Below, in pieces: positions 1-7,642 of a stretch of DNA of 32,476 bases. Numbering within the stretch: the first letter of the stretch is position 1; every line of letters begins with the position of its first letter. Where the stretch lies: the NCBI GenBank assembly GCA_945928315.1, contig CAMENN010000025.1, positions 1-32,476 on the forward strand, written 5' to 3'. Both the position numbers and the translations under genes were made by a program. The notes beneath the pieces were generated by a model. It saw nothing but the letters and a program-made list of their open reading frames with translations. It was not told the DNA's origin and did not search any database. The stretch comes from an uncultured Clostridia bacterium (GTDB taxonomy: Bacteria; Bacillota; Clostridia; Christensenellales; Aristaeellaceae).

Positions 1-630
1 CTCGGCAGAGCCGGCCTCGGCGGCAGCCTGCTTGAGCGCGTCGTTGATGGCGTTGCTGGTCAGCGTCACACCGGCCTTCACGTCGATCTGCGCGGTGGCG
101 ATGTCCTGACCCACCAGCGCGTCAAACACGGAGGCATCCTCGATCAGGGCAGCGCCCAGACCCGGCGTCTCGCTGTGTGCGGGCACGCTCACGGAGACGA
201 TCTTGCCGTCCGCGTCCACCGCGATCTCCACGGTGAAGGGCTGGAAGCCGGTCACGTCGTAGCTCTTCGCGGCAGCCTCGGCGGGAGCGGCAGCCTCGGC
301 AGAGCCGGCCTCGGCGGCAGCCTGCTTGAGCGCGTCGTTGATGGCGTTGCTGGTCAGCGTCACACCGGCCTTCACGTCGATCTGCGCGGTGGCGATGTCC
401 TGACCCACCAGCGCGTCAAACACGGAGGCATCCTCGATCAGGGCAGCGCCCAGACCCGGCGTCTCGCTGTGTGCGGGCACGCTCACGGAGACGATCTTGC
501 CGTCCGCGTCCACCGCGATCTCCACGGTGAAGGGCTGGAAGCCGGTCACGTCGTAGCTCTTCGCGGCAGCCTCGGCGGGAGCGGCGGCCTCGGCAGAGCC
601 GGTCTCGGCGGCAGCCTGCTTGAGCGCGTC
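1..630 (-). repeat. 294-bp tandem coding repeat within rnfG (two copies plus part of a third linker)
   Basis: Positions 1-294 and 295-588 match at 293 of 294 bases by direct comparison; the only difference is an a/g in the linker near the end of each unit. Similarity continues with one mismatch to about position 630 before diverging. Each unit encodes one 98-residue FMN-binding domain plus linker. A further copy of the domain core at about 910-1134 has only about three mismatches to these units, although a divergent domain (about 613-858) lies between. Near-identity at synonymous positions means recent duplication or gene conversion. The array may continue left of the window. Confidence 0.95.
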
Positions 631-2364
631 ATTCACAGCATTCGTCGTCAGCGTGGCGCCCGTCTTGGCATCCAGTTGAGCGGTGGCGATGTCCTGGCCC
701 ACCAGCACGGACAGGGAGTCCGCCTTGAGGACCTCACCGCCGATGCCCGGCGTTTCGTTGTTGCCGTCAGCGCTCACGGATACGATCTTGCCGCTTTCAT
801 CGACGGCAACCATCAGGGTAAACGGCTGGAAGCCGGTCACATCGTAGCCCTTCGCGGGCACATCGGAGGTGTCGGCAGCAGGCGCATCCGCAACCGGAGC
901 TGCCGCAGCAGCCTGCTTGAGTGCGTCATTGATGGCGTTGCTGGTCAGCGTCACACCGGCCTTCACGTCGATCTGCGCGGTGGCGATGTCCTGACCCACC
1001 AGCGCGTCAAACACGGAGGCATCCTCGATCAGGGCAGCGCCCAGACCCGGCGTCTCGCTGTGTGCGGGCACGCTCACGGAGACGATCTTGCCGTCCGCGT
1101 CCACCGCGATCTCCACGGTGAACGGCTGGAAGCCGGTCACTTCATAGGAAGGAACGTCGGAGGTCTTCGTCTCCTCAGCGGGAGCCGCTTCCTCCTTCTC
1201 CGCCGCCGGAGCCGGCTCCTCAACAACGAAGCCATTGGCGGCAGCAGCCTGCCTGAGCGCGTTGTTGATGGCCGTGCTGGTCAGCGTCACGCCGGCCTTC
1301 GCATCGATCTGGGCGGTGGCGATGTCCTGACCGATCAGCACGGAGAGCGCCTCCTCCGTCAGCAGATCAGCGCCAAGGCCCGGGGTCTCGTTGTGCTCGT
1401 CCACGGACACCGCGGCGATCTTGCCATCCTGCACCGCAATGTTCACGGTGAACTTGTCAAAGCCCTTGACGGTGTACGGATCGGTCGGCACCTGCGGCCC
1501 CGCCTGACGAAGCGCGTCGTTGATGGCGTTGCTGGTCAGCGTCGCACCGGCCTTCACGTCGATGCGGGCGGTGGCGATGTCCTGACCCACCAGCGCGTCA
1601 AACACGGCGGTGTCGGCGATCAGGTCCGCGCCGAAGCCGGGCGTTTCGTTGTTCTCCGGTACGGTCACAGAGACGATCTTGCCATTCTCGTCCACCGAGA
1701 TTTCCACCTTGAAGGGCTGAAAACCGGTCACGTCGTAAGAAGCGGTCGTCACGACGGGCTCGGCGGGCTCACCCGCAGCAGCGGCGGCAGCTGCCAGCAC
1801 GGCGTCCTTATCGCCCGCGTGCGGCTCGATGCCCAGCGTGCCCTTCGTATAGGTCAGCATGTCGGAAACGGCGTTCACAAACGCGGTCGAGGAGACCGTC
1901 GCGCCGCTCAGGGTGTCCACGTCGTCGCGGAGCGTGTCGGGATCAGCCGCAATCGCGATGAACTGGTCCTTGAACTCGCTCTCGCCCACGCGGCTGCCCA
2001 GACCCGCGGTCTCCTGCAGCGCGCCGACATACACCTGCGTCACATAGCCCTCCGCGCTCACGCCGAGGGTGATCGGGATCTCTCCGCCGTAGCCCTGCGG
2101 CGCGGCGGTCAGCGCGTAGCCCTGGACCTCTCCGCCGACCTTGCCGACGAAGAGCTCGTCAAGGACGCTGTCCTCGGAAATCCCTTCATATTCAATCTGC
2201 TCGTATTCGCAGCCCGGAAGCACCGTGTTCAGCGCTTCCATCTTGGATGCGAGCTTCTGCGCCTCGATCGGCCCCTTCGTCACTTCGTTGGTGACGGCCA
2301 GAGCCACGGAGGCGACAAGTGCAAAGGTGAACAGACGAATCGCCAGCTTGATGATATCACCCAT
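1..2364 (-). CDS. rnfG: RnfG-like electron transport subunit with at least seven tandem FMN-binding domains (3' end outside window)
   Basis: RnfG is the membrane-anchored, extracytosolic subunit of the ferredoxin:NAD+ oxidoreductase (Rnf) and carries FMN bound covalently to Thr. The ATG overlaps the rnfD stop by 8 nt. Residues 8-25 are a hydrophobic anchor. A canonical FMN-binding domain follows, with SGATVSS (Thr156). Six further FMN_bind-type domains then begin near residues 209, 294, 404, 503, 600 and 698. Each has the pattern Y-x-V-x-GF, a G-K-I-x-x-V strand, N/H-x-ETPG-[FLI]-G, and AGATLTS, AGVTLTS or TGATLTT, giving candidate flavinylated Thr at 275, 360, 472, 571, 669 and 767. Linkers are rich in Ala, Pro, Glu and Ser. 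The frame is open through codon 788 at the window edge, ending in the same linker that precedes another copy, so more domains are likely. Ordinary RnfG is about 180-220 residues. The family call is firm. Flavin loading of domains 2-7 is inferred; they have Ala or Thr where the canonical motif has Ser or Asp. Confidence 0.9.
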   Translation of the reverse strand, partial: MGDIIKLAIRLFTFALVASVALAVTNEVTKGPIEAQKLASKMEALNTVLPGCEYEQIEYEGISEDSVLDELFVGKVGGEVQGYALTAAPQGYGGEIPITLGVSAEGYVTQVYVGALQETAGLGSRVGESEFKDQFIAIAADPDTLRDDVDTLSGATVSSTAFVNAVSDMLTYTKGTLGIEPHAGDKDAVLAAAAAAAGEPAEPVVTTASYDVTGFQPFKVEISVDENGKIVSVTVPENNETPGFGADLIADTAVFDALVGQDIATARIDVKAGATLTSNAINDALRQAGPQVPTDPYTVKGFDKFTVNIAVQDGKIAAVSVDEHNETPGLGADLLTEEALSVLIGQDIATAQIDAKAGVTLTSTAINNALRQAAAANGFVVEEPAPAAEKEEAAPAEETKTSDVPSYEVTGFQPFTVEIAVDADGKIVSVSVPAHSETPGLGAALIEDASVFDALVGQDIATAQIDVKAGVTLTSNAINDALKQAAAAAPVADAPAADTSDVPAKGYDVTGFQPFTLMVAVDESGKIVSVSADGNNETPGIGGEVLKADSLSVLVGQDIATAQLDAKTGATLTTNAVNDALKQAAAETGSAEAAAPAEAAAKSYDVTGFQPFTVEIAVDADGKIVSVSVPAHSETPGLGAALIEDASVFDALVGQDIATAQIDVKAGVTLTSNAINDALKQAAAEAGSAEAAAPAEAAAKSYDVTGFQPFTVEIAVDADGKIVSVSVPAHSETPGLGAALIEDASVFDALVGQDIATAQIDVKAGVTLTSNAINDALKQAAAEAGSAE

Positions 2365-3307
2365 TCTTCTTGACCTCCCCAAAGCTCTTGGTGCCGGTCA
2401 CACGCTCGATGAGCGGAGACACGACGTTCATGAGCAGAATGGCGAACGAACACCACTCCGCCGGAGTCTTCTTGCAGTAGCGGAAGATGAACAGCAGCAG
2501 GCCGCAGCCCAGACCGAAGATGATCTTGCCCTTCGCCGTCGCCGGAGAAGAGGAATAATCGGTCGCCATGAAGAACGCGCCCAGGATCAGGCCGCCGGAG
2601 AGCACCTGATAGAGCGTCGCGCTCACGTCAAAGCCGGTCGCCAGCAGATAGCACACCGCGAAGGAGCCGATGAAGGCTGCCGGGATGTGCCAGGAGATCA
2701 CGCGGCGCACGAACAGATACGCAGCGCCGATGAGCAGCGCGAGCTTGCAGGTCTCGCCGATGGTGCCCGGGATGTTGCCCAGCATGAGCTGCGTCAGCGT
2801 GAAATTGCCGGCAGCCGCGCCGGAAACCGGCGTCGCGGAGGCGATGGCGTCCACACCGGCGAGGTTGCCGAACGCGGGCGCTGCGAACGTGTTCATCAGG
2901 CTCGCCCAGGAGAGCGCGAGAATCGCGCGGGCGGCCAGCGCCGGGTTGATGAAGTTCTGGCCGATGCCGCCGAAGATCATCTTGCACAGCAGGATGGCGA
3001 TGATGGAGCCGATGACCGGCATCCAGTACGGCACGGTGGAGGGCAGGTTCATCGCCAGCAGCATGCCGGTGACGACGGCGCTAAAATCACCGATCGTGCT
3101 CTTCTGATGCGCGGCCTTGCAGTAAAACCACTCGCTGAGCACCGCAGCTGCGACGGCCAATGCGATGATCACCGCGCTGCGATAGCCGAAGAACAGCACG
3201 CCCGCCACGCAGGCCGGGAGCAGCGCGATGCAGACGTCCTGCATGATGCTCCGGGTGGTCACATGATCGCGCAGATGCGGAGAAGACGAAATCACATACT
3301 TAGACAT
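2357..3307 (-). CDS. rnfD: Rnf complex subunit RnfD (membrane flavoprotein)
   Basis: RnfD is an integral membrane subunit of the ion-pumping Rnf complex, related to NqrB, and carries covalent FMN. The 316-residue protein has repeated hydrophobic segments (about residues 25-60, 78-115, 125-150 and four more towards the C-terminus). It has the family signature GGIGQNFINPALAAR near 113-127 and SATP at residues 157-160, where Thr159 is the expected FMN-linked residue. Length is normal for clostridial RnfD. The ATG has a GGAGG 9 nt upstream and follows the rnfC stop after 18 nt. Its end overlaps the rnfG start by 8 nt, so translation of rnfG is probably coupled. The order C-D-G fits rnfCDGEAB, with E, A and B expected beyond the left edge. 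Confidence 0.96.
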   Translation of the reverse strand: MSKYVISSSPHLRDHVTTRSIMQDVCIALLPACVAGVLFFGYRSAVIIALAVAAAVLSEWFYCKAAHQKSTIGDFSAVVTGMLLAMNLPSTVPYWMPVIGSIIAILLCKMIFGGIGQNFINPALAARAILALSWASLMNTFAAPAFGNLAGVDAIASATPVSGAAAGNFTLTQLMLGNIPGTIGETCKLALLIGAAYLFVRRVISWHIPAAFIGSFAVCYLLATGFDVSATLYQVLSGGLILGAFFMATDYSSSPATAKGKIIFGLGCGLLLFIFRYCKKTPAEWCSFAILLMNVVSPLIERVTGTKSFGEVKKNG

Positions 3308-3325
3308 TTTTGCGTTCCTCCGTAA

Positions 3326-4648
3326 TCACTTGGTCTTTTTGCTTCTGGCGATGGCCTTGGCCACGCGGCAGCTCTGCGTCAGCTCGCGCTTGGCAGGGCA
3401 GGCGTAGGTACAGGAACCGCACTCCATGCAGTTCATCGCACCGGCGGCGATGGCGCCGTCATAGTTGCCCTTGCGCACCAGCGCGTCGATCTTGGCCGGC
3501 ATGAGTCCCATCGGGCAGGCGCGCAGGCAGCGGCCGCAGCGGATGCAGGCGGTCTCTTCCGCGCTGATCGCCTTCTCGCCCAGCGCGAGGAAGCCGCCGA
3601 AGTTCTTGGTGATCGGCAGGTTCAGCGTCGGAACGGTGTTGCCCATCATCGGACCGCCGACGATCAGCTTGCGCACGCCGTCGGTCAGGCCGCCGACCTC
3701 GTCGATCAGGTCCATCAGCGGCGCGCCGATGCGCACGCGCAGATTGCACGGATTCGCCACGCGGCCCGCGAAGGTCACGATGCGGTCGATGATCGGACGG
3801 CCCTCGCGCACGGCGTCGGACAGCGCCGCGCAGGTGGCAACGTTGAGCACGACGCACTGCACAGCCAGCGGAAGCGCACCATTGGGGACGCGGCGGCCGG
3901 TCAGCGCGTAGATGAGCATCTTTTCAAAGCCCTGCGGATACTTGGCAGGAAGCGCGACGACCTCCACGCCATCGCCCGCGGCGGCCTTCATGGCCTCCAC
4001 AGCGTCGGGCTTGTTGTCCTCGATGCCCACGATGGCGCGCTTGGCGCCGCAGCCCTTCATCGCAAAGCGGATGCCGTCCACGATCTTCGCGGCGTTCTCC
4101 ACCATCAGGCGGTGATCGCTTGTCAAGTACGGCTCGCACTCGCTGCCGTTGACGATGACGGTGTCGGGCTTCTTCTCCGCCTTGGAGGTGTTGAGCTTGA
4201 CGGCCGTGGGGAACGCGGCGCCGCCGAGGCCCACGATGCCGCAGCGCGCGGCGATGCCCACGATATCCGCGTCAGTGAGCGCGTCCACGTTTTCGCACGG
4301 GCGGACGGACTCGTCCCAGCGGTCCTCAAAGTCGTTTTCAATCACCACGGCGGGCACGGTCTTGCCGCTGGCCACGGTGCAGGTCGTCACGGCGACGACC
4401 TTGCCGGAAACGGACGCATGAACCGGCGCCGAGACAAAGCCCTGCGCCTCGCCAATGACCTGACCCATGTTGACCGTCTGTCCAACCTTGACGCAGCACG
4501 CCGCGGGCGCGCCTCCGTGCTGAACCATGGCGATCGTCACACGAGCCGGAGCAGCCGCGGTGATGATCTGCGCAGACTGGGTTGCCTTTTTTCCGTTGCC
4601 AATCTCGCGCGGATGGACGCCGCCGCCGAATGTCTGGGTAATAGCCAC
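3326..4648 (-). CDS. rnfC: Rnf complex subunit RnfC (NADH-binding iron-sulfur flavoprotein)
   Basis: RnfC is the peripheral cytoplasmic subunit thought to exchange electrons with NAD(H). I place the start at a GTG at 4648, preceded by GGGAGG with 9 nt spacing, giving 440 residues that open VAITQTFGGGVHP, the usual RnfC beginning. The frame runs 19 codons further upstream, but those residues are not family-like and that start lies at the predicted transcription start. The glycine-rich Nqo1-like nucleotide/FMN loop GLGGAAFPT is at 140-148. Two [4Fe-4S] cluster motifs lie near the end: C368/C371/C374/C378 (CIRCGRCLRACP) and C407/C410/C413/C417 (CMECGSCTYACP). First gene of the rnf operon, transcribed from the promoter at 4709-4717. 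Confidence 0.95.
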   Translation of the reverse strand: MAITQTFGGGVHPREIGNGKKATQSAQIITAAAPARVTIAMVQHGGAPAACCVKVGQTVNMGQVIGEAQGFVSAPVHASVSGKVVAVTTCTVASGKTVPAVVIENDFEDRWDESVRPCENVDALTDADIVGIAARCGIVGLGGAAFPTAVKLNTSKAEKKPDTVIVNGSECEPYLTSDHRLMVENAAKIVDGIRFAMKGCGAKRAIVGIEDNKPDAVEAMKAAAGDGVEVVALPAKYPQGFEKMLIYALTGRRVPNGALPLAVQCVVLNVATCAALSDAVREGRPIIDRIVTFAGRVANPCNLRVRIGAPLMDLIDEVGGLTDGVRKLIVGGPMMGNTVPTLNLPITKNFGGFLALGEKAISAEETACIRCGRCLRACPMGLMPAKIDALVRKGNYDGAIAAGAMNCMECGSCTYACPAKRELTQSCRVAKAIARSKKTK

Positions 4649-4708
4649 AGACAGGTTCCTCCCTTCGCTTTCAAGTACACAAGAGACTTGAAAAAAATGA
4701 TACACTAC

Positions 4709-4717
4709 ATTATAGCA
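4709..4717 (-). promoter_or_regulatory. Extended -10 promoter for the rnf operon
   Basis: Read on the minus strand, TGCTATAAT is a perfect TATAAT with the extended TGn element. The -35 region at the right distance is weak (ttcctt); a TTGACC sits only 10 nt upstream of the -10, too close to serve. Transcription would start near 4702, leaving a 5' leader of roughly 53 nt before the rnfC GTG. It lies in an AT-rich patch, unlike the GC-rich surroundings. Confidence 0.7.
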
Positions 4718-4830
4718 TGGAAACGGTCAAAAAGGAACAAAGTTCGTGCGAAATTTGATTGTTACTTTTTTCTCTTTTGTGCAGCTGTGCATCGATGCGG
4801 GCACTGACCGCACGCTTCCTTTGCGGGCAT

Positions 4831-4876
4831 AAATAAACCATCGGTCTGTTATAGATTACAGACCGACGGTTTGTTT
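4831..4876 (-). terminator. Rho-independent terminator after spoIVA
   Basis: A 19-bp inverted repeat (4831-4849 and 4858-4876, two mismatches, 8-nt loop) lies 17 nt downstream of the spoIVA stop. On the minus strand the descending arm ends in GGTTTATTT, giving a modest U-rich tail. The rest of the 244-bp gap between rnfC and spoIVA holds the rnf promoter and a tiny Cys-containing frame (4762-4830) that lacks a ribosome-binding site. Confidence 0.75.
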
Positions 4877-4892
4877 ATGATTTCTGTCCGAA

Positions 4893-6371
4893 TCACAGCA
4901 GGATGCAGATCATTCCGCCCGTTCCCTCGTTGATGATCCTGGAAAGCGTCTGCTCCACCTTGAGCTGCGTGTCCTCCGGCATGTGCATGAGCTTGTTGGA
5001 GAGTCCCTCGCGCACCAGATCGGAGAGCGGCTTGCCGAACAGATTGCTCTGCCAGAGCTTCTGCGGGTCCTGCTCGAAGCCCTCCATCAGATAGCGGATC
5101 ATCTCCTCGGACTGCTGCTCCGTGCCGACCACCGGACAGACCTCCGTCTGAATATCGACGCGGATCATGTGCAGGCTGGGCGCGCTCGCCCGCAGACGAA
5201 CACCGAAGCGTCCGCCCTGCCGGACGATCTCAGGCTCCTGAAGCGTCATCTCCTCGACCATCGGCGGCACCAGGCCATAACCCGTCTCCCTGACCGCCCG
5301 CAGCGCATCGGCGACGTGGTCATACTCCTTTTTCGCGGCGACGAGCTCGCACAGCAGCGAGAGCAGATGCGCGTCGCTGCGGATCTCCGTGCCGCACTGC
5401 TCCGCGAGAATCTGGTTGAACAGGCCCTCCTGCAGCGCCATCTGCAGGTGAACGACGCCGCTCCCCTGTCCGACGCTGCGGACCGACGTGCTGAGCACGT
5501 GCGGATTCTCCTCGATGGCCCGGATGAACGTCTCCGTGTCGCCCATGCGCAGGCCCTGCGGCGCAGCGGCGGTCAGCGTATCGGTCAGGCTCTTCATCAG
5601 CCAGTGCTCACCGTCCAGCGCGCTCAGCCATTCCGGCGTCTGCACGGTCATGCTGACGACCGGGAACTGCCCGAGCACCTGCTCGAGCACCTGCCGGATA
5701 TCGTCCTCCTCCAGCTGAGCGACGTTCAGTGCGATTACCGGCACGCCATAATCCGCTTCCATTGAGCGTCGGAGCGTCTGTGTGCGGCCGTCGGACGGGC
5801 TTTGCGTATTGAGGATCACGGCGAACGGCTTGTCAAGCGCCTTGAGCTCGCCGATGACCCGCGCCTCCACCGGCACATAGGCCGAGCGCGGCAGCTCGGT
5901 GACGCTGCCGTCCGTCGTGACGACCAGCCCGATCGTCGAATGCTCGCCGATCACCTTGCGCGTGCCGATCTCCGCGGCCTGCTCGAAGGGGATCGCCTCC
6001 TCGCGCCAGGGCGTCTGCACCATGCGCAGCGCCTCGCCCTCCTGCGTGCCCAACGCGCCGTCCACCAGGTAGCCCACGCTGTCGATCAGCCGCAGGCGCA
6101 CGCGGTTTTCTCCAGGCAGCGCAATCTCCACCGCCTCGTTGGGCACAAAGGCCGGCTTTGTGGTCATGATCGTGCGCCCGGAGCCGCTCTGGGGCAGCTC
6201 GTCCTGCGCCCGGGCGCGGATATGCGCGTTCTCGATGCCCGGGATTACGAGCTTTTCCATAAACCGCTTGATAAACGTCGATTTTCCCGTGCGCACCGGG
6301 CCGACGATTCCGATGTACACGTCTCCCTGCGTCCGCTCGGAGATGTCCCTGTACAGGTCGTAGGCTTGCAT
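4893..6371 (-). CDS. spoIVA: Stage IV sporulation protein A (spore coat morphogenetic ATPase)
   Basis: SpoIVA polymerises by ATP hydrolysis on the outer forespore membrane and forms the base layer of the spore coat; it is made in the mother cell. The Walker A motif GPVRTGKST (24-32) puts the catalytic Lys at 30, as I recall for Bacillus subtilis. Other conserved stretches include RARAQDELPQS, EHSTIGLVVTTDG, RQGGRFGVRL and the C-terminal IINEGTGGMI. I choose the ATG at 6371, giving 492 residues that align end to end with the Bacillus protein; AGGGAGGG is 9 nt upstream. An in-frame ATG three codons earlier (6380) directly abuts that SD and is unlikely. The gene stands alone between two terminators, with a sigma-E-like promoter. 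Its presence indicates an endospore-forming lineage. Confidence 0.97.
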   Translation of the reverse strand: MQAYDLYRDISERTQGDVYIGIVGPVRTGKSTFIKRFMEKLVIPGIENAHIRARAQDELPQSGSGRTIMTTKPAFVPNEAVEIALPGENRVRLRLIDSVGYLVDGALGTQEGEALRMVQTPWREEAIPFEQAAEIGTRKVIGEHSTIGLVVTTDGSVTELPRSAYVPVEARVIGELKALDKPFAVILNTQSPSDGRTQTLRRSMEADYGVPVIALNVAQLEEDDIRQVLEQVLGQFPVVSMTVQTPEWLSALDGEHWLMKSLTDTLTAAAPQGLRMGDTETFIRAIEENPHVLSTSVRSVGQGSGVVHLQMALQEGLFNQILAEQCGTEIRSDAHLLSLLCELVAAKKEYDHVADALRAVRETGYGLVPPMVEEMTLQEPEIVRQGGRFGVRLRASAPSLHMIRVDIQTEVCPVVGTEQQSEEMIRYLMEGFEQDPQKLWQSNLFGKPLSDLVREGLSNKLMHMPEDTQLKVEQTLSRIINEGTGGMICILL

Positions 6372-6399
6372 GTCATCCATCCCTCCCTGCCGTCACGCC

Positions 6400-6426
6400 A
6401 GATTATGCGCCGCAGGAAGCGGTTAT
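6400..6426 (-). promoter_or_regulatory. Putative sigma-E promoter of spoIVA
   Basis: On the minus strand, ATA (6424-6426) is followed by 16 nt and then CATAATCT (6400-6407), matching the sigma-E pattern ATA-N16-18-CATAnnnT. The start of transcription would fall near 6392, just before the SD and about 22 nt from the chosen ATG. spoIVA is a sigma-E gene in Bacillus. The motif is short, so the weight comes from position and gene identity. Confidence 0.6.
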
Positions 6427-6445
6427 GCCGCGCCGTCCATCGCGC

Positions 6446-6471
6446 AAAAGGAGGAGGATCGCTCCCCCTCC
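6446..6471 (-). terminator. Rho-independent terminator after the HtrA-like protease gene
   Basis: A 9-bp stem (GGAGGGGGA with TCCTCCTCC, one G-U pair) closes a GCGA tetraloop and is followed by TTTT on the minus strand. It begins 2 nt after the htrA stop and ends the U32-mutS2-htrA unit before spoIVA. Confidence 0.85.
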
Positions 6472-6473
6472 GC

Positions 6474-7613
6474 CTAAGTGTTCTCTCCCGGCAGCTCGAG
6501 CACCACCGTCACGTCCAGCGTCTCCCCCGAGGGAATCCTGTCCTGCACGGTCAGCTGGCCCAGCCCGGGAATGCGCACGATGGTCAGCGTCACGCTGTCC
6601 CCGGCCGCATGCGACGCAATCCGGTTGGTCAGGTCGGTGTGCCGCATCACGCGCTCTCCATCCACGCGGATGATGATGTCGTCCACCTGGATGCCCGCCT
6701 TTTGGGCAGGACTGCCCTTCGTCACCGCGCTGACATACACGCCTGCAGGAATCCGACCATCGGTCGGTTCTTCGCTTCCGCGCAACGTCATGACGGAGAT
6801 GCCCAGCTTGGGGCGCGTCACCTTTCCGTACTGGATGAGACTGCTGACGACCGGGCCGACCACATCCATCGGGATCGCCATCGCGATTCCCTCGATGCTG
6901 GCGACGCCATCCTCGCCGGAGGTGCTGAATTTGAGCGATGGGATGCCGATCAGCTCGCCCTTCGTGTTGAACATGCCGCCGCCGCTGTTGCCGGAGTTGA
7001 TCGCCGCATCCGTCTGGATCATCTTGACGATGGAGGAGTCCTCCAGCTCCCGGTTGAGCGCGGAGATCACGCCGACGGTCACCGTGTCAGCGAACTGCTG
7101 GCCGAGCGGATTGCCGATGACGATCGCCCAGTCGCCCACGCGCACCTCCTCTGCGCTGCCCATCTGCACAGCGGGCAGCGTCACATTCTCCGTGACGCGC
7201 AGCACCGCGAGGTCGGTCAGCTCATCGACACCCACCACTTCGGCGGAGAGATACTGGTCCTGCCAGAGCACCTGTACGTCGCTGGCGCCCTCCACCACAT
7301 GATAGTTGGTGACGACATGCCCCTGCGTGGTGATCACGACGCCGGAGCCCGTCGCCTGCTCCACCAGCTCCGTGCGCCCGCTGACGATGCTGTAGGTGTT
7401 GGCGCGGTTGCTCACGCCGACCACGCAGGGCATGACGCGCTCGGCCACGGCCGCAAAGGGGCTCTCCACGCCCTCAAGCGTGCTGACGACCTCGCCCTGC
7501 GCGTAAACGGCCTCGCTCGACCCGCCCTGCGCGCTGAGAAACCAGACCGCGATCGTCAAAACAGCCCCGAGCGCCAGGAGCGCCGGGGCATTTTCCCGCT
7601 TCATGATTGCCAT
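6474..7613 (-). CDS. HtrA/DegP-like membrane-anchored serine protease with PDZ domain
   Basis: S1C-family trypsin-like protease, expected to act outside the cytoplasmic membrane on misfolded exported proteins. The 379-residue protein has an N-terminal membrane anchor (about 9-27), a protease domain with triad His105 (TNYHVVEG), Asp134 (LTDLAVL) and Ser210 (NSGNSGG), and one C-terminal PDZ domain (about 285-375) with the AGIQVDDII ligand-groove region. All catalytic residues are present. The ATG at 7613 has GAGGTGAG just upstream, within a possible hairpin (7617-7632); a second ATG three codons later is less well spaced. The gene follows mutS2 by 44 nt. A role in sporulation is possible from the neighbouring spoIVA but is not shown by the sequence. 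Confidence 0.92.
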   Translation of the reverse strand: MAIMKRENAPALLALGAVLTIAVWFLSAQGGSSEAVYAQGEVVSTLEGVESPFAAVAERVMPCVVGVSNRANTYSIVSGRTELVEQATGSGVVITTQGHVVTNYHVVEGASDVQVLWQDQYLSAEVVGVDELTDLAVLRVTENVTLPAVQMGSAEEVRVGDWAIVIGNPLGQQFADTVTVGVISALNRELEDSSIVKMIQTDAAINSGNSGGGMFNTKGELIGIPSLKFSTSGEDGVASIEGIAMAIPMDVVGPVVSSLIQYGKVTRPKLGISVMTLRGSEEPTDGRIPAGVYVSAVTKGSPAQKAGIQVDDIIIRVDGERVMRHTDLTNRIASHAAGDSVTLTIVRIPGLGQLTVQDRIPSGETLDVTVVLELPGENT

Positions 7614-7616
7614 AGG

Positions 7617-7642
7617 CTCACCTCGGGGTGAGTATTCCCCGA
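7617..7642 (-). promoter_or_regulatory. Two mutually exclusive leader hairpins over the htrA ribosome-binding site
   Basis: On the minus strand, CTCACC-ccga-GGTGAG (7617-7632) forms a 6-bp stem that buries the SD. An overlapping stem TCGGGG/CCCCGA with an 8-nt loop (7623-7642) would use the loop and part of the first hairpin's left arm, leaving most of the SD free. Only one can form at a time. Both are short, so chance is possible. Confidence 0.4.

Noticed and set aside
1..1140. Direct repeats that could suggest a CRISPR array or other non-coding repeat
   Set aside because: The repeat unit is 294 bp, in frame, and codes for a complete FMN-binding domain. There are no short repeats with unique spacers.
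4649..4705. Upstream in-frame start for rnfC (19 more residues)
   Set aside because: The extra residues do not look like RnfC, the start would lie at the predicted transcription start, and a clear SD sits before the GTG at 4648.
4709..4730. TTGACC as -35 element for the rnf promoter
   Set aside because: It is only 10 nt from the TATAAT; a working spacer is about 16-18 nt. The TGn extended -10 explains the promoter better.
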